A DNA stretch of 64,000 nucleotides from Tigriopus japonicus (taxonomy: Eukaryota > Arthropoda > Copepoda > Harpacticoida > Harpacticidae). Positions 1-11,484 of this stretch are shown here, piece by piece; position 1 is the first letter of the stretch; every line of letters starts with the position of its first letter. A program made the position numbers and the translations under genes. The notes beneath the pieces are model-generated. The model did no database searches, was not told where the DNA came from, and saw only the letters and a list, made by a program, of their open reading frames with translations. The stretch lies in NCBI GenBank assembly GCA_010645155.1, contig CM021314.1, forward strand, positions 5,446,299 to 5,510,298, read 5' to 3'.

Positions 1-3000
1 TTGCACTAGATAATTTAGGCTTTTTTTAGGCCGCTAATGCTTGCAGATAGTGATATGAACTGAATTGCTTTCAATCTAAATCGGGGTTGTGTTGTTATCT
101 CTTTGAATCGTGCTTGATCGGTTTATCGTGTTGTATTCAGTTGGTAACAGTCATGCCAAAATGGATTTCTCTCAGTGCGAATGCATTTATTCTGTGATTG
201 TGCAAAATGAAGGGTCGAGATTTAAGAGCGGCTCATCACGAGATATTTACCTGTCCAAACTGGTCTTGATATTGTGAACATGGCGAACACCGAATTGGCC
301 TGCCTCGAGTTTGTTTCGAGTTGAAGTACTCTTGCTGGAATATTTGTTATAAACAAATCTCTCTTCCTCTATTGCAACTCGATTCTGATACTCAAGCATC
401 CGAAGCCAGTCGGGCTTTGAAAATAGAAATGATTCAAGACTACAAGATGAATGAGTTAGGATTCATGAAATGGTTGAGGAGTGTAAAAAAACTTTATCAA
501 ATCCCAAACAGCTGTTGCCAAACCTCTCAGTATGCAGATGTAAAAGCTCACCTATGTAGATGTACATAGAGTATGCTTTTCAAGCATGAGACATTTGTTA
601 GTATTTGGAAATAATCAACATTTGATGTCCACGTGGTGTGTGAGCTTTGATTGTTGTTGACGTACTTTGATCTAATACTAAGTTATGAAGCTGATGCAAT
701 CTGATAAATATTTACTAGATTACCAGGCAACATACTTTTCAAATGTCGTCAGATGATTCAACTGCTTGGAAGTTCAACATGTATTAACTCGTTCCCAAAC
801 GGACCCATTTACTCTTGTAGTTTTTGCTTATCAGTAGTTCAATGAATACATGTATTGTCCCAAACACTCAGTTTCATAATAGTTTTGAACAAAGATTCAT
901 TTTTAAGGCTTTTATTATATTTGCAGACAATTGTGCCAAGTTTGGCAGAAGCTTGACTAATACTGTAGAAAGTAATCGAAAACGCTACATACGTACGCTC
1001 TGTATAGCATTTTGACTAATTCCAAAAAGTTTTCAATTTTAATTCAGATAACAAGTTACGTTTATGGCGATTTTAAACAAGTTTTGATTAGTGTCTATCA
1101 CACTTCATTAGAATCAAAATCATAAACTTAAGAAAGAAAACAGCGTTATCTCATTTTTTTTCACTCATCAAACAATGGAAGGCTCCAAACTAACCTCATT
1201 TGTTTGAAGCACAAGTTACTTGAGGTGTATTTAGAACTCTTTAAACGCACACCCTTCGACAGTTTAACAACATTTTTTGGACTCGCCTTTTTTATGATAT
1301 ACTCGTTCTTGGACAATTTCAGCATTGACAGATCAATTGTGTGATTTTCATTTCAAAGTTACTCACGCTGTCATGTAAGAGGCGTTGACACCCACTAAAA
1401 ATGACAAGTTTTTAGTCTCTGACCGTTTCTAAGCCACTTCAGAAATTGGTTGTGCTTTTAATGTAACATTTTCATTTTTGAGTCGCAAGAACACATCGAA
1501 TCTTTAAATTGACGGTCAAACTAATAAACACGTTTTTGCCGTGACAATGGTTTTGAAGTTAAACCACACAATTTACTAAAAACGAATAGATCAAAACCCC
1601 TCATCACCTATTTGATTTTGAGTTGCTTTCTCTTGAAGAGAATGTTGAAAGCTTTCATTTAAGGAAAATAATATTATATTTTCTTCAACTTGAGTTGTTG
1701 TTTTGTTATTGATTCGATGGTGTCTTCAGCTTAAATTCGCCATATTCAGGGTTGTTTGAAAAGAAAAAAAAATGAAATAAAGTGCATTTGAACAACGAAA
1801 CAAGTTTTTCTTCACCTGATGGATACCATTCTACGTATTCTACTTGATGGTTTTAATGGGAGTTGGCATTAAAATGTTTTGTAGGTCAACCATTTGAGCT
1901 TGTGGTTCAAGTGTGGCAGAGTTGAAATTGAACTTATCTTTAAGGAAGAATATGTTCCGCTTTCTCTGAGTTTCTGGGGAATGCTCAAGTGGTTCATTTA
2001 CAGTTTCGAGTCAAGAGAAGTTTAGGCGGAAAAAAGTTCGAAGTAATTGATTATTCTCTTGAGTCCAAAAAAGGGTGGTTTTGGTTAATTTCTCCCCTTG
2101 AGCTCTTTGAATTAAAGTCAACCAAGTGGAAAACTGATCAAAAAAGCCTCAGAGACCCGCAGACTTTTTTCTTCATCTTTCCTTGTCGAGAGGCAAGAGA
2201 AGAAGATTTCTACCCGAATTTATGAGGTTTATTTCTTCTTTAAAGGTGCTCTTGGTTCCACCAATCTTTTTTTACTTGGCATTCATCCTTTTTGATTAAA
2301 TTATGCCAATTTCATAAATTTATTGTGATGCTTGATGAGGCCATTTGTATCCTGGTTCCATCGTCTTCGTTTCCCCAAGATCCGAAAAGAAAGTTTACAA
2401 ATGACTGGGAATGAGCCATCTTGCCACCATAACACTCATACATGACTTCAGTCACAACCTTTCCTGAAGCTTTTATCTCTTGAAGAGTAGACTTTCCAAA
2501 TTTCAAAAAACAGAACAAGTCCCAAATTAGCTTATCCCTGCCAATTCTGCCTGGACGTCTTACCAACCTGAACACAGGCCCGAAATCAGCTGTTGCTTAG
2601 TTTGGTCAGATGTTCAGTGTGACCAAATCTGGACTTTGTGCCATAGCTCGCTTATAGATTGGCAATCGGTTGGTATCTCCCGCAATATTGGAAGTTTCCA
2701 TTTTAGGGAACAAGCTCGAGCCATTGCCAGCATCTGCAGCTTTCTCATAGATCTTCCATAAAGAATTATTGCCTTCAGGGGTGAGCCACGTGAACGAAAG
2801 AAAGGAGGAAGATGAGACACAGAAAGAGGTGACTCCTCGCTAGATCTCCGTTGAATTCAATTTTGATTACCAATGCTCATCGGCGTTCTATTCAAAAGTG
2901 AGATGTTTCATCTCCAAACAAGGCCATTTCACCCTTGGATTGTCAAAGTTGTGCAAACATGCCATGCCTTCGCTATTCAACCACCCCTTTTTCTCATAAT

Positions 3001-5137
3001 TTCCGTTACAATAAAGATTATGAAAATGCCAAAGCACCCTCTGAACCCTTTTTGTTTGAACCAAAATCCTAGTCAAGAACTAAATTTTACAAATATAATG
3101 TTCTATTTTGTAATTGTTTTAAAAGTAGTCATCTCGGCAATCATTCCTCTGTTTTTCCCATACATATGTTGCAGACCAAAGGTGACAATCATGATTATAT
3201 GTGATTGATTGTCTGCTCAAAAACCATATGAGTTCATTTCTCTCCCTAGGATTGCTCCTCGAAAAAAAGACCTCTGCATCAGACCCGACAAAAAACGGGA
3301 TCCCAAGCTTGTGAAGCGAGATTGCAAAAAAGAGCTGCTACGTAACTAACAATCGCTGTCCGAAGAATACCCGTTGAGAGGGCTCGACAATGGTTTAACG
3401 AGGTTTTAACCACTGAGGAATATCATTGCTCGATCCGCATTTTTTGCCCTTGTTTGTTGCGCTATTGTGACTGTGTCACAGCCCCAAAGGACAATTAGTC
3501 ATGCTCATTAAAAACTAGAATATAGTCAAATTGGACGATTAGTCTTTGAATCATGAAGTGTTTGTTTAAACTCTTGAAATACAATGCATAAAAGCTCCGA
3601 AAAATATGGGATGAATATGTTATGATATAATTTCGAATGGATGCACTGAATGAATGCGAGATTTGTGTCAAGCTAATTTTTCTTAAAATACCCTTTAAAA
3701 AACAGACTTTAACTTCATGGAATGATGGGCAATTTGAAATCAAAACTGATTGACCGAGTTAAATTGTTTTTTATTAATATTATCTGGAAATCCCTTCAAA
3801 AACAGAGCGTATGGGATGAAGAGTCAAATAATGAATTCGAAAAATAAAAATATTGCAATTTCGTGGTATTTTGGGCAAAAAAAATTTTCCTTGTAGTTGT
3901 CTTCTTTTGGTTTTGGAAGGTTTAAAAATAAACCAAAATTCTAGAAACATGTACTTACAAGTGCATGAGAGTGTAAAACCAAACAAAGAACCATATTAAA
4001 CATGTCATTATGTAAACGTGTATTCGTTTCATTCAACTTCATTCATTCATAAGAGAGTCATCCTTTTCTTGCAATTTTATCCAAATTGGAAGGCTATCAT
4101 TTAATGCCCTTTTACTAAAGGATTGTATTTCCTCGGTCTCCCCCGAGAAAAATGTCGCCTCTTTATGAATTCGTCATCATCCACCGTCCAAAACGAGCCA
4201 AAGTCATCTTCAAACCTTAGAAAGCATTTATGGAGGGACAAATTGATGCGAATTGCATTCTGAAACCACAAAGAGAATATGAGTGATACTTAATTTAATG
4301 GAAAATCAACCATAAGCATTTTTTAAGGCAATACAGTCAAAATGAGTGAAAGAGTCGAGGAAAAATGGGCATCAATTAATTGAGCCAGAAATAAGTTTCC
4401 TTTCAAGATTCATTGAATTGGAATGTTTAAATGACAAAAATATATACCGGTATTTACCATCTCTCTTTGCTTTAACAATAAATATTCATTTTTTTGTGTG
4501 TATTGCAATTCGTCAACTTCATGGTTGAGAATCTTGAATTTCTTACTTCAATCTCAATCGTTCTCTCTCGAAGAAATATTTGATGGCCAATTTAACAAGA
4601 AACGTATTCAATGGAAGAATTTTTCGTTTGCTTAGCAAAGCTCTACCAATAATCTCAGAAATACAAAACTGGTTTTCGGTTTGAAATGGGTCAGTCTGCC
4701 TTTAATATGGTCAACTACTATTCTCTGAACTTCCTGTCTAATGTCGAAATATTTTCATCTTGTCTTTTAATCTTGGTTCCGGCTCCGTTAACTAATAAGA
4801 TCATTCCCGTTTAAGCATGTTCTTTCTCATAAGTCAAACTAGTTGTAATATCCATCCTTCTTCAGGATCAAATGCCGCTATAACATCCGGGATTAAACGC
4901 TCAATAATAAGGTTTAAACCACCACATTGGGGATTAAGGTAGATCAAGACCATTTTGGATAGACTTTCCAGATCTTTTTACTTACATATAAGACATCACT
5001 TAATTTTCTAGAACATTTTACGACATATATTTGAACACGCAACTATCAGGTCTGAACAAAGTGTACTAGAAACCATATCAAAAACCTTTAAAGAAGTGAA
5101 AATCACGGTCAATACTGACAAATTTGATTGGACTTAC
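1..5137. other. Gene-poor AT-rich tract
   Basis: No protein family is recognisable on either strand apart from two possible minus-strand exons at 2312-2820, listed separately. Open frames here are short and of low complexity. Since FoxP is transcribed leftward from 7.4 kb, this stretch is expected to hold an intron of FoxP. I looked here for the exon carrying the second half of the forkhead domain and did not find it, so it probably lies beyond the left edge. Confidence 0.5.
2312..2820 (-). other. Possible exons of an unknown gene
   Basis: Two minus-strand open stretches lie close together. One, about 2617-2780, can be read in a frame ending ...KRAMAQSPDLVTLNI and then a stop. The other, 2312-2575, contains YECYGGKMAHSQSFVNFLFG and ends just at an AATAAA-like signal. 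An acceptor-like ...tcttcaag precedes the second. Composition looks more protein-like than the surroundings, but I recognise no family and cannot join the two with confidence. They may equally be chance open frames in a FoxP intron. Confidence 0.2.
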
Positions 5138-7440
5138 TTTCCACGTGGCAGCGTTTCGACGGAAATATGCAAAGTTCCCTTGGAACCAGTTGTAAATGTC
5201 GTTGAGACTCAGCTTCCGATCCTTAGCATCCAAAATGGCCTGTCGAATTAAGGTGGCATAGGTGTAAGGTGGACGAACTTCTGATCGGCGGTAATATTCG
5301 CGATCCACTTGAAAATCTGTAATTAAATCCCGTATGTTTATATTCTCACCTTCAGAGAATGTTACTATATATGTGTAATTTGATTTATAATGAATTGCAA
5401 TCTATGGATGAGAAACATCTTAAAACATAAGGGGACAGATGGCTTTCTCTGATTTTGTCTTCGAGCTCAAGTCTTATATTATGGCCTTCGTGTAGTAAAT
5501 GATCGTGTGCCAATCAATTACTTATGGCTGTACTTTATGAGGATATTCCTTTTTCTTTTTTGACATGATATAATATTTTATTGTGCCATTTGAAAATGTT
5601 GAATTTGTACGAACTTGTAACGACAGTACTTGTACTTCGTTGTGATTCGTTCCTTTTTTCTGAAAAATAACTTAACGTAATTCTATTACAACTGAACCAT
5701 GCTGTAAATGTGACAAAAAACGTTCATTTCACTTTAACTTTTAAGCCCATTTTTTATCATTTCCAAAGTTAAAAGGTGACCTTTTGGAGAAAAAGATACA
5801 AAATGGCAACTACATCATCATGGCAGAGGAACAAAAAAATCTTTGCATGAACAATTAGGAGCTTATTAAATAAAAAAGGGATTAAAAAGGATCTAGTATT
5901 AATGAAACACCCAATCGAAGAGGTTGAGCTCCAATCACCTTATTGGAGATGAGCAATTTGGAACAATGTCCAAGCTCTTGACTTGTGAGAGACCACGTGA
6001 TTTAACAAATTTTTCAAGGATTTAGCCACGATGATGGTTTCAATAGAGGGGAAAGCTTGGTTTTAACCAATTCAACAACTTTTGCCATGGTAGATGATCT
6101 CAAGCTTGTTACTAAGAAGTACATACATGTACCTGTCTCAAGCTTTGCTATTTCCGTTTGAAATTTTGCACAAGAACAATCGAAGTTAAAATCTTGGTCG
6201 ACATTCTCATTAGGATGATCAGTAGGAATCAAAAGCAGAAAAAACATGACCAAAAATCACGACCAGCCGTCAGTTTATTAAAGGCAGAAATGTAAAAATG
6301 GTGCGATTGCCGTCTCTATTGTTTCAAAAATGTTCTACGAACGACCACATGAATGGGGACCATTAAAAGGATATGTTCGTAATATTTTTGCACAATTACA
6401 TGTCTTGTCTCTGGACACCCAGATGCATTTTCAGTGAAAGTTGTCTACGGGCTTTGTCTACATAAAAGGTCAACAAGCACTCAATTCACAATCCTTTTTT
6501 AAGCGTGTTCCAATGTCTTTTACTTTGTAGTACATAGAAATGGATCGAAGCAATAATCGGTTTCGATTTCGGTTAAGTGCCATTTCGGTCAATCACCTGT
6601 TCAGCAATTATTAGGGTTAAATTGAGCAGCTATAATGATCAATTGATCATTTTCCTCTTGAAAAAAATTACTTCAAAATCTTTGATGATTAGTACTGGTT
6701 TTTTATCAATTAATGTACTGTTTGTTTCTATATTCTTCACAAACGCTGTCATTTTTGTAAACTTATAGATATTATTTAAAACACAAGTAAGTTTTGAAGT
6801 CTGTAAATGAAATCATCACAATAAGTGAACAAAGTAAGTGAAATAGCGACTAAGAGTCGAATAATTACCTTGAATATCCTCACACGGACTTCGTGATCTT
6901 GATTCATGATTGGAATTTGGAATAGGACTCTTGGAAGAACATTCGGCAAGTGGAAACTCTCTTACCTTTATTTGAAAAGTGAAAAAAGTAAGTACTTTCT
7001 AACGTAATAAGCACTCAAACATCATGTTTCCAAGAACATGTGTTTAACATTTACATTTATTTGCGTCTGCATGTTCCGCAAAGGCGAGAGCATCGCTTGA
7101 AGCTCTTGTCGTTCCTGCACCAATCGCAATTCCAATTGGGTTATGCTATGAATTTGAAGCTTGATTCTTAACAGATCATTCTGAATAATCTTGTCCAGTT
7201 CCAGGCTCTTACACGTAACCTAGAGGAATGGAACAGATTTTAGATGAGATCTCTTAATTCATCCGTCATTTAGTTTGATCAAATGCATGCCTTGGGAATC
7301 GGTTTCCGAGATATGGACACATCGGGGATCGAGAATGGGATCACCGAGGTCCCAATCTCAAAAGTTCTTGCTGGCCTCGTTTCCGAGTATTGTTTGACGA
7401 CATTGGGAAGAATAGCGGCGTCTCCGTCGATTGAGCTCGT
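5138..7440 (-). CDS. FoxP: FoxP forkhead transcription factor, internal exons
   Basis: Forkhead-family transcription factor of the P subfamily, a nuclear DNA-binding protein that dimerises through a leucine zipper. Exons read 5'-3' on the minus strand are 7219-7055 (phase 0), 6965-6869 and 5316-5138, with agreeing phases and GT-AG borders. Exon 7219-7055 encodes the coiled coil, with QLELRLVQERQELQAML matching the FoxP zipper. Exon 5316-5138 encodes the first half of the forkhead, with EVRPPYTYATLIRQAI and AYFRRNAATWK, ending at the boundary conserved in FoxP genes. An open 150-base stretch, 7440-7291, fits phase 0 as a further upstream exon but would need a GC donor and is less certain. The C2H2 finger that normally precedes the zipper was not found. 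The 5' end and the second half of the forkhead are missing from what I can see, so the gene is partial here. Identification of FoxP is firm; exon completeness is not. Confidence 0.88.
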
Positions 7441-8273
7441 CTGGAAATGTGAGAATAAATGAAACGAGGGTAGAAATTTATGGAAGTTGAGGAAACAATC
7501 CGCTAATCAGGTGAAACGTGGACCCTGCTGTCGACTCATAATGAGTGCTGAAAAGAACCATTTCAAAGGAAAAGTTTCGGGAAATCTGTTTTTCTTGTCT
7601 TATGCGCCGTATCAACCAACCCACCCTTTTCCACTGAACTTTAAGTTGTCCCATGGTATTCACAGAGGTGATGAAGCATCAGATGGGATTCTTCAAAATA
7701 AGCATGAAAATTGTTAAATCAAGTTTTGTATATCTCTTTTACATGCCCTTGTGGTTTGCTCTTATGACTTTTTGTTAAGGCAAGCATTAAGACTTCATTT
7801 CATGGAGCAGTAAACGATGACTCTTCAACACTTGTTTATGAAATATGAGGATTGACTGACAACGCTATTGCATTTGTTCAATAATCAAGAGCAATGAGGT
7901 CAAAATAAGGGGTTTTGACAAGAACAACCATCGCAAGGCAAGTTGATGGATGCAAAACCCTTTGCAATTTAAATCTATTTTATTTGACATTTGTTCCGTT
8001 CATAACGACGAACAGAGAATCCCATCGTTTCTCAAGTTACTATTCATCATTATGAAGTTCAGCTTGACATAAAACGGACACTTATGGGATAAACAACCCG
8101 TGTTTTTTTAACTTTAATCATTGCCCGTTCTGTTCTTGATTCCTTAAAAAAACGTATAATTTCAAAATACTCGTATTAAAGATAATAAAATATCTAGTTC
8201 AATTTCAAATCCATGCTCCCCTCGAGAGAGAAAAGCGGATCGAGAAAAGTTGTCAAGCGTTGCCTATGGTATA
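7441..8273. other. Intergenic or intronic, nothing recognised
   Basis: AT-rich DNA immediately 5' of the readable FoxP exons. Overlapping short open frames occur on both strands at about 7478-7717, but none has a known domain or matching splice sites. It may be a FoxP intron. Confidence 0.4.
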
Positions 8274-8660
8274 TGAATGAATGATACCCTGGATACTTTT
8301 TTTGGGACCCGCACGTTGTGGTAAGGCTCCCTTTTTTTACCACGTTGTCAATATTCAAAAGGGTGTGAAGAGCCAGATCTCTTCAGTACTTCAGAATTGG
8401 GAGAGCCACAAAGAAAGAATAAAAGAGAGGCAGTAAGGTAGGCAGGCATCCAAACTTTTTTATTCCCTCTCTTCCCCAAAAACAGAGATTCCAAGGGAAG
8501 GGGTTGTTGCAGTTTTTGTGGCCATTTTCAAAATTTCAAAACTGATCTCATCTTGACATCAGAATTGTCAAGTCATTCTAGTAACGTGGATGTACCGAAC
8601 AAGCTAATCTGGAACGAAAAAGAATGAGAAGGAACCTTCTTCCACAAGTCGGGGGGCAGA
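8274..8660 (+). repeat. Dispersed repeat R1, copy a
   Basis: This begins near the phrase accctggatactttttt and contains attcaaaagggtgtgaag, gtacttcagaattgggagag and aaaactgatctcatcttgac. The same phrases recur, in the same order and orientation, at 31910-32450 and, interrupted, at 11485-12690. No coding potential or terminal inverted repeats were seen. At the other two sites the repeat follows a copy of the small unknown gene; here there is no such gene upstream, so this is either an independent repeat insertion or the tail of a lost third gene copy. Confidence 0.75.
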
Positions 8661-8959
8661 TTTCCAGCAAACAAAACACGCCTTTAAGGCCCAAAAATGT
8701 CAAATAAGCACGTCCAAAATGACACATAAAATGGCAAATGAATAGGAAATGCCAAATAAGCAAATAAATGACCGCGTACCCAAAAGAGGACCGTGTACTC
8801 AAGAGGACCATCTAGTACAGGGCTGATACTTCTAATTGTCGCCGTATCATCAACATCACAAAAACTAGTATATCTCGGTCCTAAAACACTTAATTTTTAA
8901 AATTGAAAACCTGACATCCAAGGTTTATGGTTTTGAACAGAATTCATTCAGCCTCATTG

Positions 8960-9560
8960 CCCTCAGCCTCCACGATGGCCTTTAAATAAATGGTCATTAA
9001 ACCACATAGTGGGAACTTTTACCCTTGCCTCGTTTATCTTGTTGCCCTTCTCGTTGATTGCACTGATTTGGTAGGTCTTCGTGTTGTGGGCTCTTATGTT
9101 CGTCCTTTCTTTCAACACGTCCAAGAAAGACTAATCCATTGGACTTCAATCTGGACAGCTAGGTGGCCATGTATCCTTGGAGGTGAAGTCGTGGCTGTTC
9201 ATCTTGAGCCACAGGAGAGACTTTTGGAGACATGACAGGGTTCATTGCCTTTTTGCCATACCCAGGGGACCAGGGTTTAGTTACCAGTTGTCTCCTTGGT
9301 GATAGGTTTAAACACGTCCTTAATTAAATGCCCGTGCTGACCCTGAGCCGTGTTTCGGTGATGTGTGGAGGAATGATATGGTCTTCACCTAATGTCACTC
9401 TATATACCATCTTTGAACCAGGGTCTTTTACTCCTCTAACCTCTTCCTGGTCCTTTGAATGAATCAGATGTACGATCCAAGCGTGTTGGCAATGTCTCTC
9501 TTGGTTATTTTGGCCTTTGAATTCACAAGGGCCATGACAACGGCGCAACGTCGTTGCTCC
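8960..9560 (-). mobile_element. Degenerate mariner/Tc1-type transposase
   Basis: Cut-and-paste DNA transposase relic read on the minus strand. Successive frames give a block like GEDHIIPPHITETRLRVST (about 9324-9420), then EPCHVSKSLLWLKMNSHD (about 9190-9250), then WPPSCPD followed by SPMD with a stop between them (about 9150-9171), then KERTNIRAHNTK. These match, in order, the mariner pattern of PPHFF..GLRVN, APCHTS..WL, WPPxSPDxNPxD and RPHNT. Stops and frameshifts separate the blocks, so the copy is inactive. The N-terminal helix-turn-helix part and the terminal inverted repeats were not recognised. Confidence 0.8.
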
Positions 9561-10498
9561 TCATGGAATTCAACCATCTCTAGTTGGTGGTATGAGGAAT
9601 TCATCGTGGATTTGCGACTACTGTATGTTTAATAATTGATTTAAGACTCAGTCAAGATCAAGCATGAATTAAAAAATCATTTCATCATGGTTGTTTTCAC
9701 GATTCTGTGCACCGACAATTAGAAGTAGCCGCCCTGTTTATCGAAACAAAATGGCAAGTAGACACGAAAAATTGCCAATATTATGGCAAAACTGATCATT
9801 AAATGGAAAGAGACGAAATTCACAAAAATGAATATTTCACTGACACTGATATTATGTGATTATTTATTGATTTACTGGTTTATTGGTTGGAGCCACTCAA
9901 ACACGGTTGTGTATCATGAGTTTAGGTTAAAATTAAAGTAAAAGTAAATTTAAAGAATTTAAAGTAAAAGTTAATTTAGAGAATTAAATGACGTATCTCA
10001 AATTACGGTTTTTTGATTTTTTGGGTTAAAATGTCTTTTATTTTTTGCCCCAAAATACAACTTTTGCACCTGACCTACTATTGACCTATTCTGACCTACA
10101 AAACGGTAGGCCAAATTTAGATTTGAGCGTTTTTAGTACATAGCACAAGAAAAAGTGAAAAACATCTATTCAATAACACGTCTTGATTCGGGAACTGTAA
10201 ACGTTGTAGAAATTATTGAAAATTGTAATGTTACATGAAAGCCAAAGAGGTTTCTACACTATTTTACATTATGCTGCACCGACACACTACCATTATTATG
10301 CTACACCGAATCTGAACAGGAAGAGATTTTTGATTCTACAGTCTTATCACTCTACTTTTTTCATTCTTTTCCCAGCCCCGAACCAATACTGGACACTTCT
10401 TTGAGAACCGGGGGAGGGGTACATTGCTCGTCGCTCGACAAAATTAAGGTCCACCATTGCTTTGTATTTTAACTAAATTTGGTTCGGTACCCGTCATC
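9561..10498. other. AT-rich intergenic
   Basis: No gene recognised. Contains simple direct repetition around 9930-9990 (units like aaagtaaaagtaaattta) and low-complexity AT stretches. The last about 100 bases, from roughly 10380, resemble the region just upstream of the paralogous gene at 30.9 kb and so are probably the shared promoter and 5' untranslated region. Confidence 0.5.
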
Positions 10499-11307
10499 AT
10501 GTGGTGGCAAGTATTTGCCAATATGGCCGTGGAAGGTGATGTAGCGAAGATCACGTGGATCAAGGGTGTGGGCATCTTGGGGAATGCGGCACCAGCCATC
10601 GCAGGTCTGTTCTTGAAAATGGCTGGTCGAGATTCTGTTTGGAGAGTCGATGCAACCAACAATAAAAGACGACTCATATTCATCAAGGAGACGGATGGTA
10701 GTGTCAATATCTCTATTCCAACCAACCGAGAGGGAAAGTAAGTCTTGATCCAGTCAATCTCACGTCGGTAGCACAATGCTGGGGGCTAATTTCAACGATA
10801 GAAATTGTCTGATAAATTGTTCATTGCAGAAGCATCGAAGATCTCCTGGAATCGTGGAAAGGGCAAATTGGGGCAAAGGCCGGAACGCTCAAGGAGAATC
10901 GGGACTTCCGGTTAGACCTCCAGAGTCACACGAGTGGTGAACTCTTTGTTAACTTGCAGGTAATAAAGTCGGTGATGCTGACATTTAGCCGATCGAACTA
11001 ATGTTAACATGGAACCATTAATGCAGATTCAGAAGAACCAGAGTAGGAGCGGATCAAAGGGTAAAAACACGGGAGGCGGGAGTAGTAATACCTCCTCCAC
11101 GACGATGGCACAGATTTTCATTCCAACCAAAGTAATGGATCAAGTGACAAGGGTAAGGTTACAATTCGCAAAAGTAATGAAAAAAGCTAAATGATATCTT
11201 GAAGCCATGTTGCTAAATCTTGGTTGTCTCCACAGGATGACATTATTGCCGCATTTAAAGTGAGCATGAAGGAAAAGAAGGCCGTCGCTCTGATGCCTAA
11301 AGTGTAA
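10499..11307 (+). CDS. Unknown small protein, family member 1
   Basis: Four-exon gene of no family I recognise: 10499-10737, 10830-10959, 11027-11152 and 11236-11307, all with GT-AG borders and matching phases, giving 188 residues. The start ATG is chosen because the paralog at 30913 also begins MWW and similarity stops being in frame upstream. Residues about 18-42 are hydrophobic (GVGILGNAAPAIAGLFLK), possibly a membrane or lipid-contacting segment. Next come a charged region with TDGSVNIS, a conserved block SWKGQIGAKAGTL, a Ser/Gly-rich low-complexity linker, and a conserved end DDIIAAFK...ALMP. No cysteines, enzyme motif or clear cleavable signal peptide are evident. Exons 1, 2 and 4 match the paralog's lengths exactly and exon 3 differs by one codon, which argues that both are real, constrained genes. 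The function is unknown. Confidence 0.8.
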
Positions 11308-11484
11308 TAGACGAACGACAGTGGTCATGTCTGGCAAATGTAACATCAACCTTCCATTTTAACCTTAGATTTTCGTGGAAAATGGAAAATTTCGACATTT
11401 AGCCAAGGATCTCTCTTGTAAAAAATTGAACTGCTTTGTCAACCTTTTTGTTATATTGTTACCGGTTCTATACGAATGAATAGT

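Noticed and set aside
3290..3340. Minus-strand ISLHK, resembling the forkhead NLSLHKCF exon
   Set aside because: Residues on both sides do not match a forkhead and there are no suitable splice sites; coincidence.
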